Positions 39,200 through 47,746 of a stretch of DNA of 64,000 nt are shown here, in pieces (within the stretch, counting starts at the first letter, position 1; each line of letters begins with the position of its first letter). The notes under the pieces are model-generated. The model did not search any database, was not told the DNA's origin, and saw only the letters and a list, made by a program, of their open reading frames with translations. The position numbers and the translations under genes were made by a program. The DNA comes from GCA-2733415 sp964276095 (lineage in GTDB: Bacteria; Bacteroidota; Bacteroidia; Flavobacteriales; Flavobacteriaceae): NCBI GenBank assembly GCA_964276095.1, contig CAXYDR010000001.1:744001-808000 (forward strand), given 5' to 3'.

Positions 39200-39928
39200 T
39201 TGAAAACTTACAATTGTATTATAGTTGACGATGAAACACTTGCGCAAGAATTAATAGAAGTGCATTTATCAAAAATATCGAGCATTCATATTCTAGCTAA
39301 ATGCCATACTGCTATTGAAGCTATGGATGTTATAAACAACTATCATGTTGATATTATGTTTTTAGATATTCAAATGCCTGACATCACAGGTATTGAATTC
39401 TTAAAATCATTAGATACTGCCCCACTTACTATTTTAACTACTGCTTATTCTGAATATGCTATAGAAGGATATGAGCTAAACGTTATTGATTATTTATTAA
39501 AGCCTATTAGTTTTGACAGATTTTTCAAAGCAATTGCGAAAGTATTATCTATTTTAAAAGAAGTTAATGACACAATAGCAATTGAAAATATGACTTTAGT
39601 AAATGACGATTATATTTTTGTGAAATCTGACTACAAAGCAATAAAAATTTCTTTCAATGAACTTGTTTATGTTGAAAGTATGCAGAAATATGTAAAATTT
39701 TATTTAAAAGATAAAATGGTCATGTCATTAATGAGCTTAACATCATTAGAAGAAATACTTCCTTCTTCTAACTTTTTTAGATGTCAAAAATCATTTATTG
39801 TAAATTTAACAAAAATTGAATGTATTGATGGGAACCAATTGCTATTAAATAACAGAACTAAAATCCCCGTAAGCAAAAACTTAAAGTCTGAACTTGTAAA
39901 GTTAATAGATAAGAATAATTTACTTTAA
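39200..39928 (+). CDS. LytTR-family response regulator
   Basis: A 242-residue protein with a receiver domain (about 1-120; acidic pocket DDE at 9-11, phosphoacceptor Asp in MFLDIQMPD about 55, the conserved Thr about 84 and Lys in LLKPISFDRF about 104). A LytTR DNA-binding domain follows (about 140-240: YIFVKSDYKAIKI, LVYVESMQKYVKFY, FFRCQKSFIVNL). It starts at TTG 39200, three bases after the kinase stop; no ATG or GTG fits the receiver N-terminus (KTYNCIIVDDE). It works with the upstream kinase; targets unknown. Confidence 0.9.
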   Translation: MKTYNCIIVDDETLAQELIEVHLSKISSIHILAKCHTAIEAMDVINNYHVDIMFLDIQMPDITGIEFLKSLDTAPLTILTTAYSEYAIEGYELNVIDYLLKPISFDRFFKAIAKVLSILKEVNDTIAIENMTLVNDDYIFVKSDYKAIKISFNELVYVESMQKYVKFYLKDKMVMSLMSLTSLEEILPSSNFFRCQKSFIVNLTKIECIDGNQLLLNNRTKIPVSKNLKSELVKLIDKNNLL

Positions 39929-40067
39929 AGTAAAATGCCCTATTATATAAACTCTTGAAATATTTGCTATTCCCGATGAATCAGTAGGGTAAATACATCC
40001 TAACATACATATGCTCATTTAGTATAAAAATAAAAAATGTTGCATATACCCTTAGCTTTACCCAAAC

Positions 40068-40264
40068 CATTCCATACACATTATACTCATCTCCTTTTTT
40101 CGAGTCGTATAAAAAGTATTTCATTAAAATCGTAAAAGAAGTTTTTAGTAATGATTTTTTTTGAAGAAATTTAAAGAAGTAAACTTTGCATTTACAAAGA
40201 ATAATCACATAACATTATAGTGCGAATGTATTGTAATAGTTTATTAAGGCTTTTAACTATTTTT
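40068..40264. repeat. Dispersed noncoding repeat, copy E (left part only)
   Basis: It matches the left part of copies B and C: CATACACATTATACTCATCTCC, then AAAAAGTATTTCATT, GTAAAAGAAGTTTT, AAGTAAACTTTGC and CATTATAGTGCGAATGTATT. It then breaks off near the stop of the hydrolase gene. It fills most of the 372-base gap between the LytTR gene and that gene; a 75-codon ORF on the minus strand is not believed to be coding. Confidence 0.75.
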
Positions 40265-40300
40265 CAGAAATAATACTTTTATAATAATTATGAAATTACT

Positions 40301-41302
40301 TTAATTACCTTTTATACGTTGCCAAAGCGTTTTCATCAGAAACTGAGCATCACGTCCTGTTTTTGAAAATTCTGTTGCTTGTATGTGTTCATTATATAAT
40401 TCTAGCTTATAGGAAAATGTAAAAACGGAGCTTCCATCTTTTCTAGGAATTAGCCCAAATCGTAAGTCATTAAAATACCAATATCCGTTTCTTTGTTCTA
40501 TAATATACCAACCTTTACTAATAGCTATCAAACGTTTTACATTTGGAAATTCCATTAGCTCACTTGATATGATTCGTTGCTTTTGATAGGACTTAAAACG
40601 TATTGGTTGTGAATCAAAAAAAGAATATTCAGCAATTAAATACTGTTCTGGTGTATCAATATTTGCATTCCATAATATTGTGTTTAATGGAGATGGACGT
40701 GTACTAATTTGAGTGTAAGTTATATGTTGGTTTTGTAATGCACTTTCAAACCGTTTTTCCACAACATATTTGATAACCAATGTTAGCAATAAATATAGTG
40801 TAGAAATCAGCAATCCTACAGTATTTAAACGACGTCTTGTTTTAGATTGTCGCTTATAAAATAATACCATAATAGTAAGCACTAAAAACGGTAATGTATA
40901 CATTGGATCAATCACAAAGATTGAGTTCAATGCTAAACGTGCTTTAAATGGCCAAAATAGCTGTGTTCCCCAGGAAGTAAAAACATCTAAAAGCGGATGT
41001 GTAAATAATCCCCAAAAAAATAGTTTAGTCCATGGCACCCAACCGAGATTAGATTTGCGTTCTAATTTATTTACTAACCAACCTAAAATTGGAGCTAATA
41101 AAACACAAAAAAGCAATGAATGACTAAAACCACGATGCCACTCTATAGCAGTAATGGTATCGGTTAAATTACCTAATATAACATCTAAATCTGGAATAGT
41201 ACCTGCTATAGCGCCATAGAGTAATGCTTTGTTTCCTATTTTTTTACCTAAGATAGCCTCTCCAACTGCTGCTCCTAAAACAATTTGTGTTAATGAATCC
41301 AA
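40301..41302 (-). CDS. Membrane-bound metal-dependent hydrolase, YbcI/YdjM (DUF457) family
   Basis: A 333-residue membrane protein. The N-terminal part is the family hallmark: MDSLTQIVLGAAVGEA, then GAIAGTIPDLDV (about 30-41), HRGFSHSLLF (about 56-65) and THPLLDVFTSWG (about 101-112). These His and Asp residues probably coordinate a metal. Four or five helices fall in the first 190 residues; the last 130 residues form a soluble domain. The biochemical activity of the family is not established. It is divergent from the EamA gene. Confidence 0.85.
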   Translation of the reverse strand: MDSLTQIVLGAAVGEAILGKKIGNKALLYGAIAGTIPDLDVILGNLTDTITAIEWHRGFSHSLLFCVLLAPILGWLVNKLERKSNLGWVPWTKLFFWGLFTHPLLDVFTSWGTQLFWPFKARLALNSIFVIDPMYTLPFLVLTIMVLFYKRQSKTRRRLNTVGLLISTLYLLLTLVIKYVVEKRFESALQNQHITYTQISTRPSPLNTILWNANIDTPEQYLIAEYSFFDSQPIRFKSYQKQRIISSELMEFPNVKRLIAISKGWYIIEQRNGYWYFNDLRFGLIPRKDGSSVFTFSYKLELYNEHIQATEFSKTGRDAQFLMKTLWQRIKGN

Positions 41303-41464
41303 ATGAAATTATTTTAATACGAAATTAAGTATTTTAACTGGGCATTTTACGAAGTAACCTTTATCTAATCATAATAATTAGAGAACAATCATTTAATGCC
41401 TCATACATCATTACAATTTCCAAAAAATCATAAAATATTCTAATCACAAAATGACTTAAAAAAC

Positions 41465-41472
41465 TATATTCG
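41465..41472 (+). promoter_or_regulatory. -7-like box immediately before the EamA start
   Basis: TATATTCG resembles TAnnTTTG and ends 4 bases before the ATG at 41477. If it is used, the mRNA would be almost leaderless, or translation starts at the next in-frame ATG, 41483. Confidence 0.4.
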
Positions 41473-41476
41473 CGCC

Positions 41477-42376
41477 ATGTGGATGTATTTAGGCCTATTG
41501 GCTGCACTTTTTTTAGGGTTACATAATTTATGCAAAAAACATGCAGTACAAGGAAATGAAGTTTTTCCGGTACTTTTGGGTACAGTTTCTAGCGGATTTT
41601 TATTTGTTGCTGCATTTTATCTTCTTTCAATTTTTTATCCAGACTATGCGTTAGAAAATGGCTATAATTTTCAGAATGTTTCTTGGAAAACTCATGGTTT
41701 TATTTTTATAAAGTCTGCTATTATGGCTAGTTCTTGGGTTTTAGCTTACCAAGCTTTAAAGCACTTGCCCATTACTATCGTTACACCAATACGTTCCGCT
41801 GGACCATTTTTCACCTTTATTGGTGCCATAATAATTTATAAAGAAAGTCCTAATTTATACCAATGGATTGGCTTTTTCTTAATTATTTTTTCAGTTATTT
41901 TATATTCGAGAATTGGGAAAAAAGAAGGTATAAATTTTAAACGGAATAAATGGATATTTGCTATTATTGGCGCCACATTTTTAGGTGCTAGTAGTGGTTT
42001 GTATGATAAGTTTTTAATTCAGAATTTAAGTTTAAACCCACAAACTCTACAATTTTGGTTTTGTTTATATACGATACTTATTTTACTGGTTATCCTAACA
42101 TTTACTTGGTTTCCATATGCTGAAAAACGAAAAGCGTTTAAATTCCGATGGTCTATTATTGCTGTTGGTGTTTTATTACAAGCTGCGGATTATTTTTATT
42201 TTAAAGCATTGCAAGATCCTGACGCATTAATCATGTTACTATCTGCAATAAAACGAAGTCAAATCATCATTGCGGTCATTGTTGGAGGGATTATCTTTAA
42301 AGAGAAAAATAAGCGAAAGAAATTAGTGCCATTAGTGGGTATTATGATAGGTGTATTTTTGATTTTATACTCATAA
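41477..42376 (+). CDS. EamA/DMT-family transporter
   Basis: A 299-residue inner-membrane protein with ten predicted helices in two EamA repeats (about 1-140 and 155-299). Each repeat ends in the usual way: the first with YKESPNLYQWIGFFLIIFSV and the second with FKEKNKRKKLVPLVGIMIGV. The TM4-type segment LPITIVTPIRSAGPFFTFIG (about 97-116) is typical. Substrates of the family are metabolites, so no substrate is assigned. A deleted copy of the middle of this gene lies at 50165-50267, on the other side of the ABC efflux operon. Confidence 0.87.
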   Translation: MWMYLGLLAALFLGLHNLCKKHAVQGNEVFPVLLGTVSSGFLFVAAFYLLSIFYPDYALENGYNFQNVSWKTHGFIFIKSAIMASSWVLAYQALKHLPITIVTPIRSAGPFFTFIGAIIIYKESPNLYQWIGFFLIIFSVILYSRIGKKEGINFKRNKWIFAIIGATFLGASSGLYDKFLIQNLSLNPQTLQFWFCLYTILILLVILTFTWFPYAEKRKAFKFRWSIIAVGVLLQAADYFYFKALQDPDALIMLLSAIKRSQIIIAVIVGGIIFKEKNKRKKLVPLVGIMIGVFLILYS

Positions 42377-42414
42377 AATTGTACACTATTTAAAATATTG
42401 TGAATTAAAAGAAA

Positions 42415-42730
42415 CCTACTAACTAGTAATTTTGCATCTACAAATTAGTAATTAAGTAAGTAACATTTCCAAAAAATTCTTAATCTTCGGAAATGTTAGA
42501 GAGTTTATATGCCTGATTTCACCAATGAGCTCGTTTATTTTTAAAACATAAAAGTTAGATATGTGTATTGCACAAAATTTACAAATGTTTCCAACTACAA
42601 ATAAATAAAACCCTTTTTGTAAATCTTTGTAAATTTAAGGGTATGTATCACCAATATTTGACAAAATATTACGTCCCTCTCTCCTATCACTTATTTAAAA
42701 CTCTCAACATCAATTATTAGTGTAAATAAA
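42415..42730. repeat. Dispersed noncoding repeat, copy D (diverged)
   Basis: AAATTAGTAATTAAGTA is followed by a hairpin AACATTTCC (42462-42470)/GGAAATGTT (42489-42497), in the same place as the hairpin of copy C. Then come GAGCTCGTTTATTTTTAAAACAT and TTCCAACTACAAATAAATAAAACCC, corresponding to GCGCTCGATT...TAAAACCT and TTCCAGCCACCAAAAAAAGC of the other copies. CGTCCCTCTCTCCTATCAC near 42672 recalls the start of the left part. It fills the gap between the EamA and TetR genes. Confidence 0.6.
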
Positions 42731-42738
42731 ATATTTAT

Positions 42739-42762
42739 TATCTTTGTTAACCAACTGGTTAA
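42739..42762 (+). promoter_or_regulatory. Promoter box and TetR operator of the ABC efflux operon
   Basis: TATCTTTG (42739-42746) fits TAnnTTTG. Directly after it stands TTAACCA-AC-TGGTTAA (42747-42762), a perfect inverted repeat with 7-base arms, placed at the transcription start and 15 bases before the TetR gene. This is a textbook place for autorepression. Confidence 0.75.
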
Positions 42763-42777
42763 ACTAGGTAGTTAAAA

Positions 42778-43392
42778 ATGGCGAAAGTAAAAGACGAAAA
42801 CACTGAAGGACAAATTTTGGATGCAGCTAAAAACGTATTTCAATCTAAAGGTATGGATGGTGCACGTATGCAAGAAATTGCTGACGAAGCAGGAATTAAC
42901 AAAGCAATGCTTCATTATTATTATAGAAGTAAGCAATTATTATTTGAAGCTGTTTTTAAAAATGCATTTTCATTATTAGCACCTCAATTAAATGCTATTT
43001 TAAACGATGACTCTTCCATAGAGGAAAAAATAAAAAATTTTACATCAAACTATATTACATTTATTATTAACCATCCTTATTTACCAAATTTTATCATTCA
43101 GGAATTAAATAGAAATCCAGAGTTTATTCTAAAACTTAAAGAAAATAGTGGTTTTCCAAATCTTGAAAAATTTAAAATACAGGTGGATAATGATGTAGAA
43201 AATGGTCTAATTAAACCAATAAGTGCAGAACAATTGTTCATCAATATTTTGTCACTAAATATTTTTCCGTTTGTAGCTAAACCTTTAATCATGGCGTTTA
43301 CAAATACAGATAATAAAACCTACAAACAACTCATGGAAAACCGTAAAACAGAAGTTTCAAACTTTATTATTAATTCTATAAGGCAATCATAA
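42778..43392 (+). CDS. TetR/AcrR-family repressor of the ABC efflux operon
   Basis: A 204-residue regulator. The TetR_N HTH lies at about 10-56: ILDAAKNVFQSKGMDGARMQ, EIADEAGINKAMLHYYYRSK. The C-terminal ligand-binding domain is all-helical and of the usual size. It is the first gene of the run of eight, one base before the TolC gene, and has an inverted repeat over its own start region, so it most likely represses the whole operon until an exported compound binds. E. coli CecR, a TetR protein, controls the similar ybhGFSR operon. Confidence 0.9.
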   Translation: MAKVKDENTEGQILDAAKNVFQSKGMDGARMQEIADEAGINKAMLHYYYRSKQLLFEAVFKNAFSLLAPQLNAILNDDSSIEEKIKNFTSNYITFIINHPYLPNFIIQELNRNPEFILKLKENSGFPNLEKFKIQVDNDVENGLIKPISAEQLFINILSLNIFPFVAKPLIMAFTNTDNKTYKQLMENRKTEVSNFIINSIRQS

Positions 43393-43393
43393 A

Positions 43394-44644
43394 ATGAAAC
43401 GCTTCATAATTATTCTAACAATCCTAATAACACTTCCAAGTATAGCACAACAAAGCATTACTTTGGATGAATGCTACAGTTTAGTTGCTCAAAATTATCC
43501 ATTAACAAAACAAACAAACCTCTTTGAAGAGCAAAATAAATTGGATACAGATATTATTTCCAATACTAAATTGCCGCAATTTAATTTGTATGCTCAAGCG
43601 ACCTATCAATCTGATGTAATTGAAATTCCTATCCCAAATTCTAATATTGAAGGATTAAATAAAGATCAATATCGTGCAACAATTACTGTTAATCAACTTA
43701 TTTATAATGGAGGTACAACAGATGCTACTATAAACGTAAAAACCGCTCAAATTAGAACCAAACAAAAACAGGTTGACGTCAATTTATATCAATTAAAACA
43801 AAAGATTAACCAATTGTACTTTTCAATTTTATTATCGCAGGAAACCAATGTATTGTTAACTACAAAATATGAGCAGTTACAAGCAAAATTAAGAGAAGTT
43901 CAATCAGGCATTAAATATGGTGTGATTTTACCTTCATCTGATAAGGTTCTTGAGGTGGAACTTTTAAAACTAAATCAACAATTTAGAGAAGTAAAAAGTA
44001 ATAAGTTGTCTTTAATAGAAACACTTTCAAGCATTATTGGTCAATCTTTAAATAAGTCTACAACCTTTCAAAACCCTCTAGTTACAACACTATTAAAAAC
44101 CAAACTAAACCGACCAGAATTGGAGTTATTTCAACTTAAAAAGGAAGAAATTGAAAGCAATGAAGCATTAATAGCTAAACGAAATTTGCCAAATATATTC
44201 GGTATTGCAACTGGTGGTTATGGTAATCCAGGATTAAACATGCTAGATAACTCATTTCAAACCTTTTATACTATTGGTGTCAAATTAAATTGGAATATAT
44301 TCGATTGGAAGTCCAACAAAAAACTTCATCAATCATTGGCTCTTAATAAAGATATAGTTGATACAGAGAGCGAAACCTTCATATTAAACACTAACATAGA
44401 ACTGAATCAGCAACAAAAGGAAATTGATAAAATTGAAGACTTTATTATTTCAGATTTAGAGATTATCACCCTTAGAAAAGATGTGCTTAAATCGGCCGAT
44501 TCACAATTTAAAAATGGCGTGATAACCTCTTCAGCATATATAACTGAACTGACAAATTTATATGAAGATGAAAACACTTTGGTTTCACATAAAATTCAAT
44601 TACAACTCGCAAAAGCAAATTACAACGTCATTAATGGGCAATAA
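43394..44644 (+). CDS. TolC-family outer-membrane efflux channel
   Basis: A 416-residue protein with a signal peptide (about 1-18, ending IAQ) and two OEP repeats of long coiled helices. The first repeat begins SITLDECYSLVAQNYPLTKQ and the second near LELFQLKKEEIESNEALIAK. The C-terminal repeat has NGVITSSAYITELTNLYEDE, usual for TolC proteins. It forms the outer-membrane part of the tripartite pump encoded by the following genes. Confidence 0.88.
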   Translation: MKRFIIILTILITLPSIAQQSITLDECYSLVAQNYPLTKQTNLFEEQNKLDTDIISNTKLPQFNLYAQATYQSDVIEIPIPNSNIEGLNKDQYRATITVNQLIYNGGTTDATINVKTAQIRTKQKQVDVNLYQLKQKINQLYFSILLSQETNVLLTTKYEQLQAKLREVQSGIKYGVILPSSDKVLEVELLKLNQQFREVKSNKLSLIETLSSIIGQSLNKSTTFQNPLVTTLLKTKLNRPELELFQLKKEEIESNEALIAKRNLPNIFGIATGGYGNPGLNMLDNSFQTFYTIGVKLNWNIFDWKSNKKLHQSLALNKDIVDTESETFILNTNIELNQQQKEIDKIEDFIISDLEIITLRKDVLKSADSQFKNGVITSSAYITELTNLYEDENTLVSHKIQLQLAKANYNVINGQ

Positions 44645-44654
44645 ATATTTAGAA

Positions 44655-45563
44655 ATGAAAAACTACAACTATATATTAGGATTAAGCATTATAGCTGCAA
44701 CTTTATTTTCCTGTGTAAACAACAACGACAAAGCAGATGGTTACGGAAATTTTGAAGCTACAGAAATTACCATTTCAGCTGAAAGTAATGGAAAATTAAT
44801 GCAATTTGATGTTAATGAAGGTAATAAACTAAAAAAAGAACAATTCATAGGTTTTATCGATACCATTCCATTGGCATTAAAACGAGAGCAATTAATGGTA
44901 ACTAAAGTTGTGATTGGCTCAAAATCTAAAGGTGTATTGTCTCAAATAAGTGTGTTGAATGCCAAGTTAGAAACGGCAAATACCAACAAAACACGAGCTG
45001 AAAATTTAATAAAAGATAATGCGGGTACACAAAAACAACTAGACGATGTTTCAGGTGAAATTAACGTCATTAAAAACCAAATTAAAAGTGTAGAAATTCA
45101 AAATGCACCAGTTGTAAATGAATTAAGGTCTATTGATGTACAATTAAAACAAATTGACGACCAAATTCTGAAAAACAAAATCATAAATCCTATAAATGGA
45201 ACAGTTTTAACCAAATACGCTGAACCAAATGAAATTACAACTTTTGGAAAACCACTTTACAAAATTGCTGATTTAAATACCATGCAACTGCGCGTTTATG
45301 TAAGCGAAACTCAATTAGCAAATATAATAATAGGTCAAGTAGTTACCGTAAAAATAGATGATGCAGAGGCTATGAAATCCTATAAAGGTACTATTAGTTG
45401 GATTGCTTCGGAAGCAGAATTTACACCCAAAATAATTCAAACTAAAGAAGAACGTGTTGCTCTAGTTTATGCAATAAAAATTAATGTTAAATACGATGGT
45501 AGTCTTAAAATTGGAATGCCAGCAGAACTATGGTTAAACAATTCTGTTAATAATAATAACTAA
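44655..45563 (+). CDS. HlyD-type periplasmic adaptor (YbhG-like), lipoprotein
   Basis: 302 residues from ATG 44655. This start gives a lipoprotein signal with Cys in TLFSCVNN (about 20); an ATG at 44562 would overlap the TolC gene by 83 bases and place the signal inside the protein, so I reject it. The lipoyl halves are at about 32-75 (ISAESNGKLMQFDVNEGNKL) and 185-200 (IINPINGTVLTKYAEPNE), with an alpha-hairpin between and a beta-barrel after. It couples the ABC permeases to the TolC channel. Confidence 0.87.
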   Translation: MKNYNYILGLSIIAATLFSCVNNNDKADGYGNFEATEITISAESNGKLMQFDVNEGNKLKKEQFIGFIDTIPLALKREQLMVTKVVIGSKSKGVLSQISVLNAKLETANTNKTRAENLIKDNAGTQKQLDDVSGEINVIKNQIKSVEIQNAPVVNELRSIDVQLKQIDDQILKNKIINPINGTVLTKYAEPNEITTFGKPLYKIADLNTMQLRVYVSETQLANIIIGQVVTVKIDDAEAMKSYKGTISWIASEAEFTPKIIQTKEERVALVYAIKINVKYDGSLKIGMPAELWLNNSVNNNN

Positions 45564-45574
45564 AATTCAAAACT

Positions 45575-46063
45575 ATGAAATATGTAATTTTCACATTAAG
45601 CCTACTGGCTTTAGTAAGTTGTAAAGACAGTAAAAATAAAGATACAGAAACGGGTACAGTTGAATTAGCTACTGGAACTAATAACGATTATCATGACCAA
45701 GAAGCATCTAACGTATATGCAAATGCTTGGACAAGCGAAATTAAATTAAATGATGGTAATAAATGGAAAGCTAATACGGAGACTAATGAAGGTATATCAA
45801 AAATGAAAAACAGCATCAAAGCACAAACATCCAGTACAATAGATGCCTATCATAAATTGGCTGAACAACTAGATGATGACAAAAATTTCATTGTAAAAAA
45901 CTGCACTATGAAAGGAGCTTCTCATGATAACTTACACGTTTGGATTTTGCCTTTAATGGAAAAAATTGAAGCCCTTTCTGAGGCAAAAACAATAGAAGAT
46001 GCATCTAAGTTAAAACAAAGTATTGAAGAAAATGTAAATGCATATCATACATATTTTGAATAA
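45575..46063 (+). CDS. Unknown lipoprotein within the ABC efflux operon
   Basis: A 162-residue protein with a lipoprotein signal (lipobox LVSC, Cys 16). The mature part is mainly helical and has an acidic linker (about 18-45). A conspicuous stretch at about 109-124 (NCTMKGASHDNLHVWILPL) groups Cys, Met and two His, in the style of a metal or haem site. I do not recognise a named family. It lies 11 bases after the adaptor gene and its stop touches the ATG of the first ATPase gene, so it is an integral member of the operon. A role as an accessory or sensor of the pump is a guess. Confidence 0.75.
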   Translation: MKYVIFTLSLLALVSCKDSKNKDTETGTVELATGTNNDYHDQEASNVYANAWTSEIKLNDGNKWKANTETNEGISKMKNSIKAQTSSTIDAYHKLAEQLDDDKNFIVKNCTMKGASHDNLHVWILPLMEKIEALSEAKTIEDASKLKQSIEENVNAYHTYFE

Positions 46064-46966
46064 ATGAGTATTTCAATTTCTAACATATCAAAATCTTATA
46101 AAAATGTAAATGCCTTACAGAACATTTCTTTTGATGTAAAAGAAAGTGAACTCTTTGGAATTATTGGCCCTGATGGAGCAGGTAAAACAACATTATTTAG
46201 AATTTTAACCACCCTCTTATATGCTGATGAAGGCACTGCAATTGTAGCTGGATTTGATGTGATTAAAGAGTACAAAAGTATCAGAAATAGTGTTGGATAC
46301 ATGCCTGGTAAATTTTCCTTATATCAAGATTTAACGATAGAAGAAAATTTAAACTTTTTCGCCACAATTTTTGGAACAATCTTAGAAGAAAATTATGATT
46401 TAATTAAAGAAATTTATATTCAAATAGAGCCTTTTAAAGACCGTAGAGCAGGAAAACTTTCTGGGGGAATGAAGCAAAAACTCGCATTGTGTTGTGCGTT
46501 AATCCATAAACCTAAAGTTCTATTTTTAGACGAACCAACAACTGGTGTGGATCCAGTTTCTAGAAAAGAATTCTGGGAAATGTTGAAACGCTTGCAACAA
46601 AAAGGCATTACAATTTTGGTATCAACACCTTATATGGATGAAGCTGCTTTGTGTGACAGAATTGCACTGATTCAAGATGGAAATATTTTAGAGATTGATA
46701 CACCTGAAGCAATTGTAAAACATTATCCAAAACAAATTTATAATGTAGGTGCAAACAATATGTATCAATTAATTAATAGCTTAAATGAATACGAATACAA
46801 CCACAGCGTGTATCCTTTTGGTGAGTTTGTGCATTATACAGACTGTAGAGCAGATTTTAATCCTGAGGATTTAAAAGTGTATTTAGAAACTAAAAACCTA
46901 TCAAACATAGTTATTGAAAAAACAATAGCAACTATTGAAGATAGCTTTATGGAATTAGCAAAATAA
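46064..46966 (+). CDS. ABC transporter ATP-binding protein (YbhF N-half-like)
   Basis: A 300-residue ATPase with Walker A GPDGAGKTT (about 34-42), signature LSGGMKQKLALCCAL (about 133), Walker B VLFLDEPTTGVD (about 149) and H-loop replaced by Thr in LVSTPYMDEA, where most ABC ATPases have His. The C-terminal 80 residues are an extension common in drug-export ATPases. E. coli YbhF has two such domains in one chain; here they are two genes overlapping by one base (TAATG). Confidence 0.9.
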   Translation: MSISISNISKSYKNVNALQNISFDVKESELFGIIGPDGAGKTTLFRILTTLLYADEGTAIVAGFDVIKEYKSIRNSVGYMPGKFSLYQDLTIEENLNFFATIFGTILEENYDLIKEIYIQIEPFKDRRAGKLSGGMKQKLALCCALIHKPKVLFLDEPTTGVDPVSRKEFWEMLKRLQQKGITILVSTPYMDEAALCDRIALIQDGNILEIDTPEAIVKHYPKQIYNVGANNMYQLINSLNEYEYNHSVYPFGEFVHYTDCRADFNPEDLKVYLETKNLSNIVIEKTIATIEDSFMELAK

Positions 46967-47694
46967 TGAACAATAACAAAGTCATACAAGTAGAAGGATT
47001 AACCAAAATATTTGGTGATTTTACAGCTGTAAATGCTATTACTTTTGAAGTTGAAAAAGGCGAAATATTTGGTTTTTTAGGTGCGAATGGCGCAGGGAAA
47101 ACCACAGCAATGAAAATGCTGATAGGTATTTCTAACCCAACATCTGGTAAAGCAAATGTTGCTGGATTTGATGTGTTTACACATGCAGAAGATATCAAGA
47201 AGAATATTGGTTACATGAGTCAGAAATTTGCGCTGTATGACGATTTAACAGTTAAGGAAAATATTACCTTTTTTGGAGGGATTTACGGTTTGTCAAGAAA
47301 ACAAATCAAAGAAAAATCAAAAGCTTTAATTGAAGAATTAGGGTTAGAAAAAGTAGCAAACAAATTAGTTGGCGCATTGCCATTAGGATGGAAACAGAAA
47401 TTATCCTTTTCAGTGTCATTAATTCACGAACCCAAAATTGTTTTTCTAGATGAACCAACAGGAGGAGTAGATCCAATTACCAGGCGTCAGTTTTGGGAAC
47501 TTATTTATAAAGCTTCTCATAATGGAACTACCGTTTTTGTAACCACACATTATATGGATGAAGCTGAATATTGTGATAGAGTATCTATTATGGTAGACGG
47601 TAAAATTGAAGCTTTAGATACTCCAAAAAATCTTAAAGAACAGTTTAATGTTGCAAATATGAACGATGTGTTTTTAAAACTAGCTCGAGGATGA
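46966..47694 (+). CDS. ABC transporter ATP-binding protein (YbhF C-half-like)
   Basis: A 242-residue ATPase: Walker A GANGAGKTT (about 40-48), Walker B IVFLDEPTGGVD (about 161) and a normal H-loop (FVTTHYMDEA, about 193). The signature motif is degenerate: ALPLGWKQKLSFSV stands where LSGGQ is expected. As the first ATPase has a good signature but an altered H-loop, the pair looks like an asymmetric heterodimer with one weak and one full site. It starts at the last base of the previous stop codon. Confidence 0.9.
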   Translation: MNNNKVIQVEGLTKIFGDFTAVNAITFEVEKGEIFGFLGANGAGKTTAMKMLIGISNPTSGKANVAGFDVFTHAEDIKKNIGYMSQKFALYDDLTVKENITFFGGIYGLSRKQIKEKSKALIEELGLEKVANKLVGALPLGWKQKLSFSVSLIHEPKIVFLDEPTGGVDPITRRQFWELIYKASHNGTTVFVTTHYMDEAEYCDRVSIMVDGKIEALDTPKNLKEQFNVANMNDVFLKLARG

Positions 47695-47746
47695 AACGAA
47701 AATTAACAAAATTTAAAATCAAATTCTATTTTAAAAATTTATTCTT

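Noticed and set aside
39981..40208. 75-codon minus-strand ORF
   Set aside because: It lies in repeat copy E, is not conserved in the other copies, and lacks any family likeness.
40301..41302. Reading the DUF457-type gene as part of a defence or phage module
   Set aside because: No phage or nuclease gene is near; the motifs are those of ordinary YbcI/YdjM proteins.
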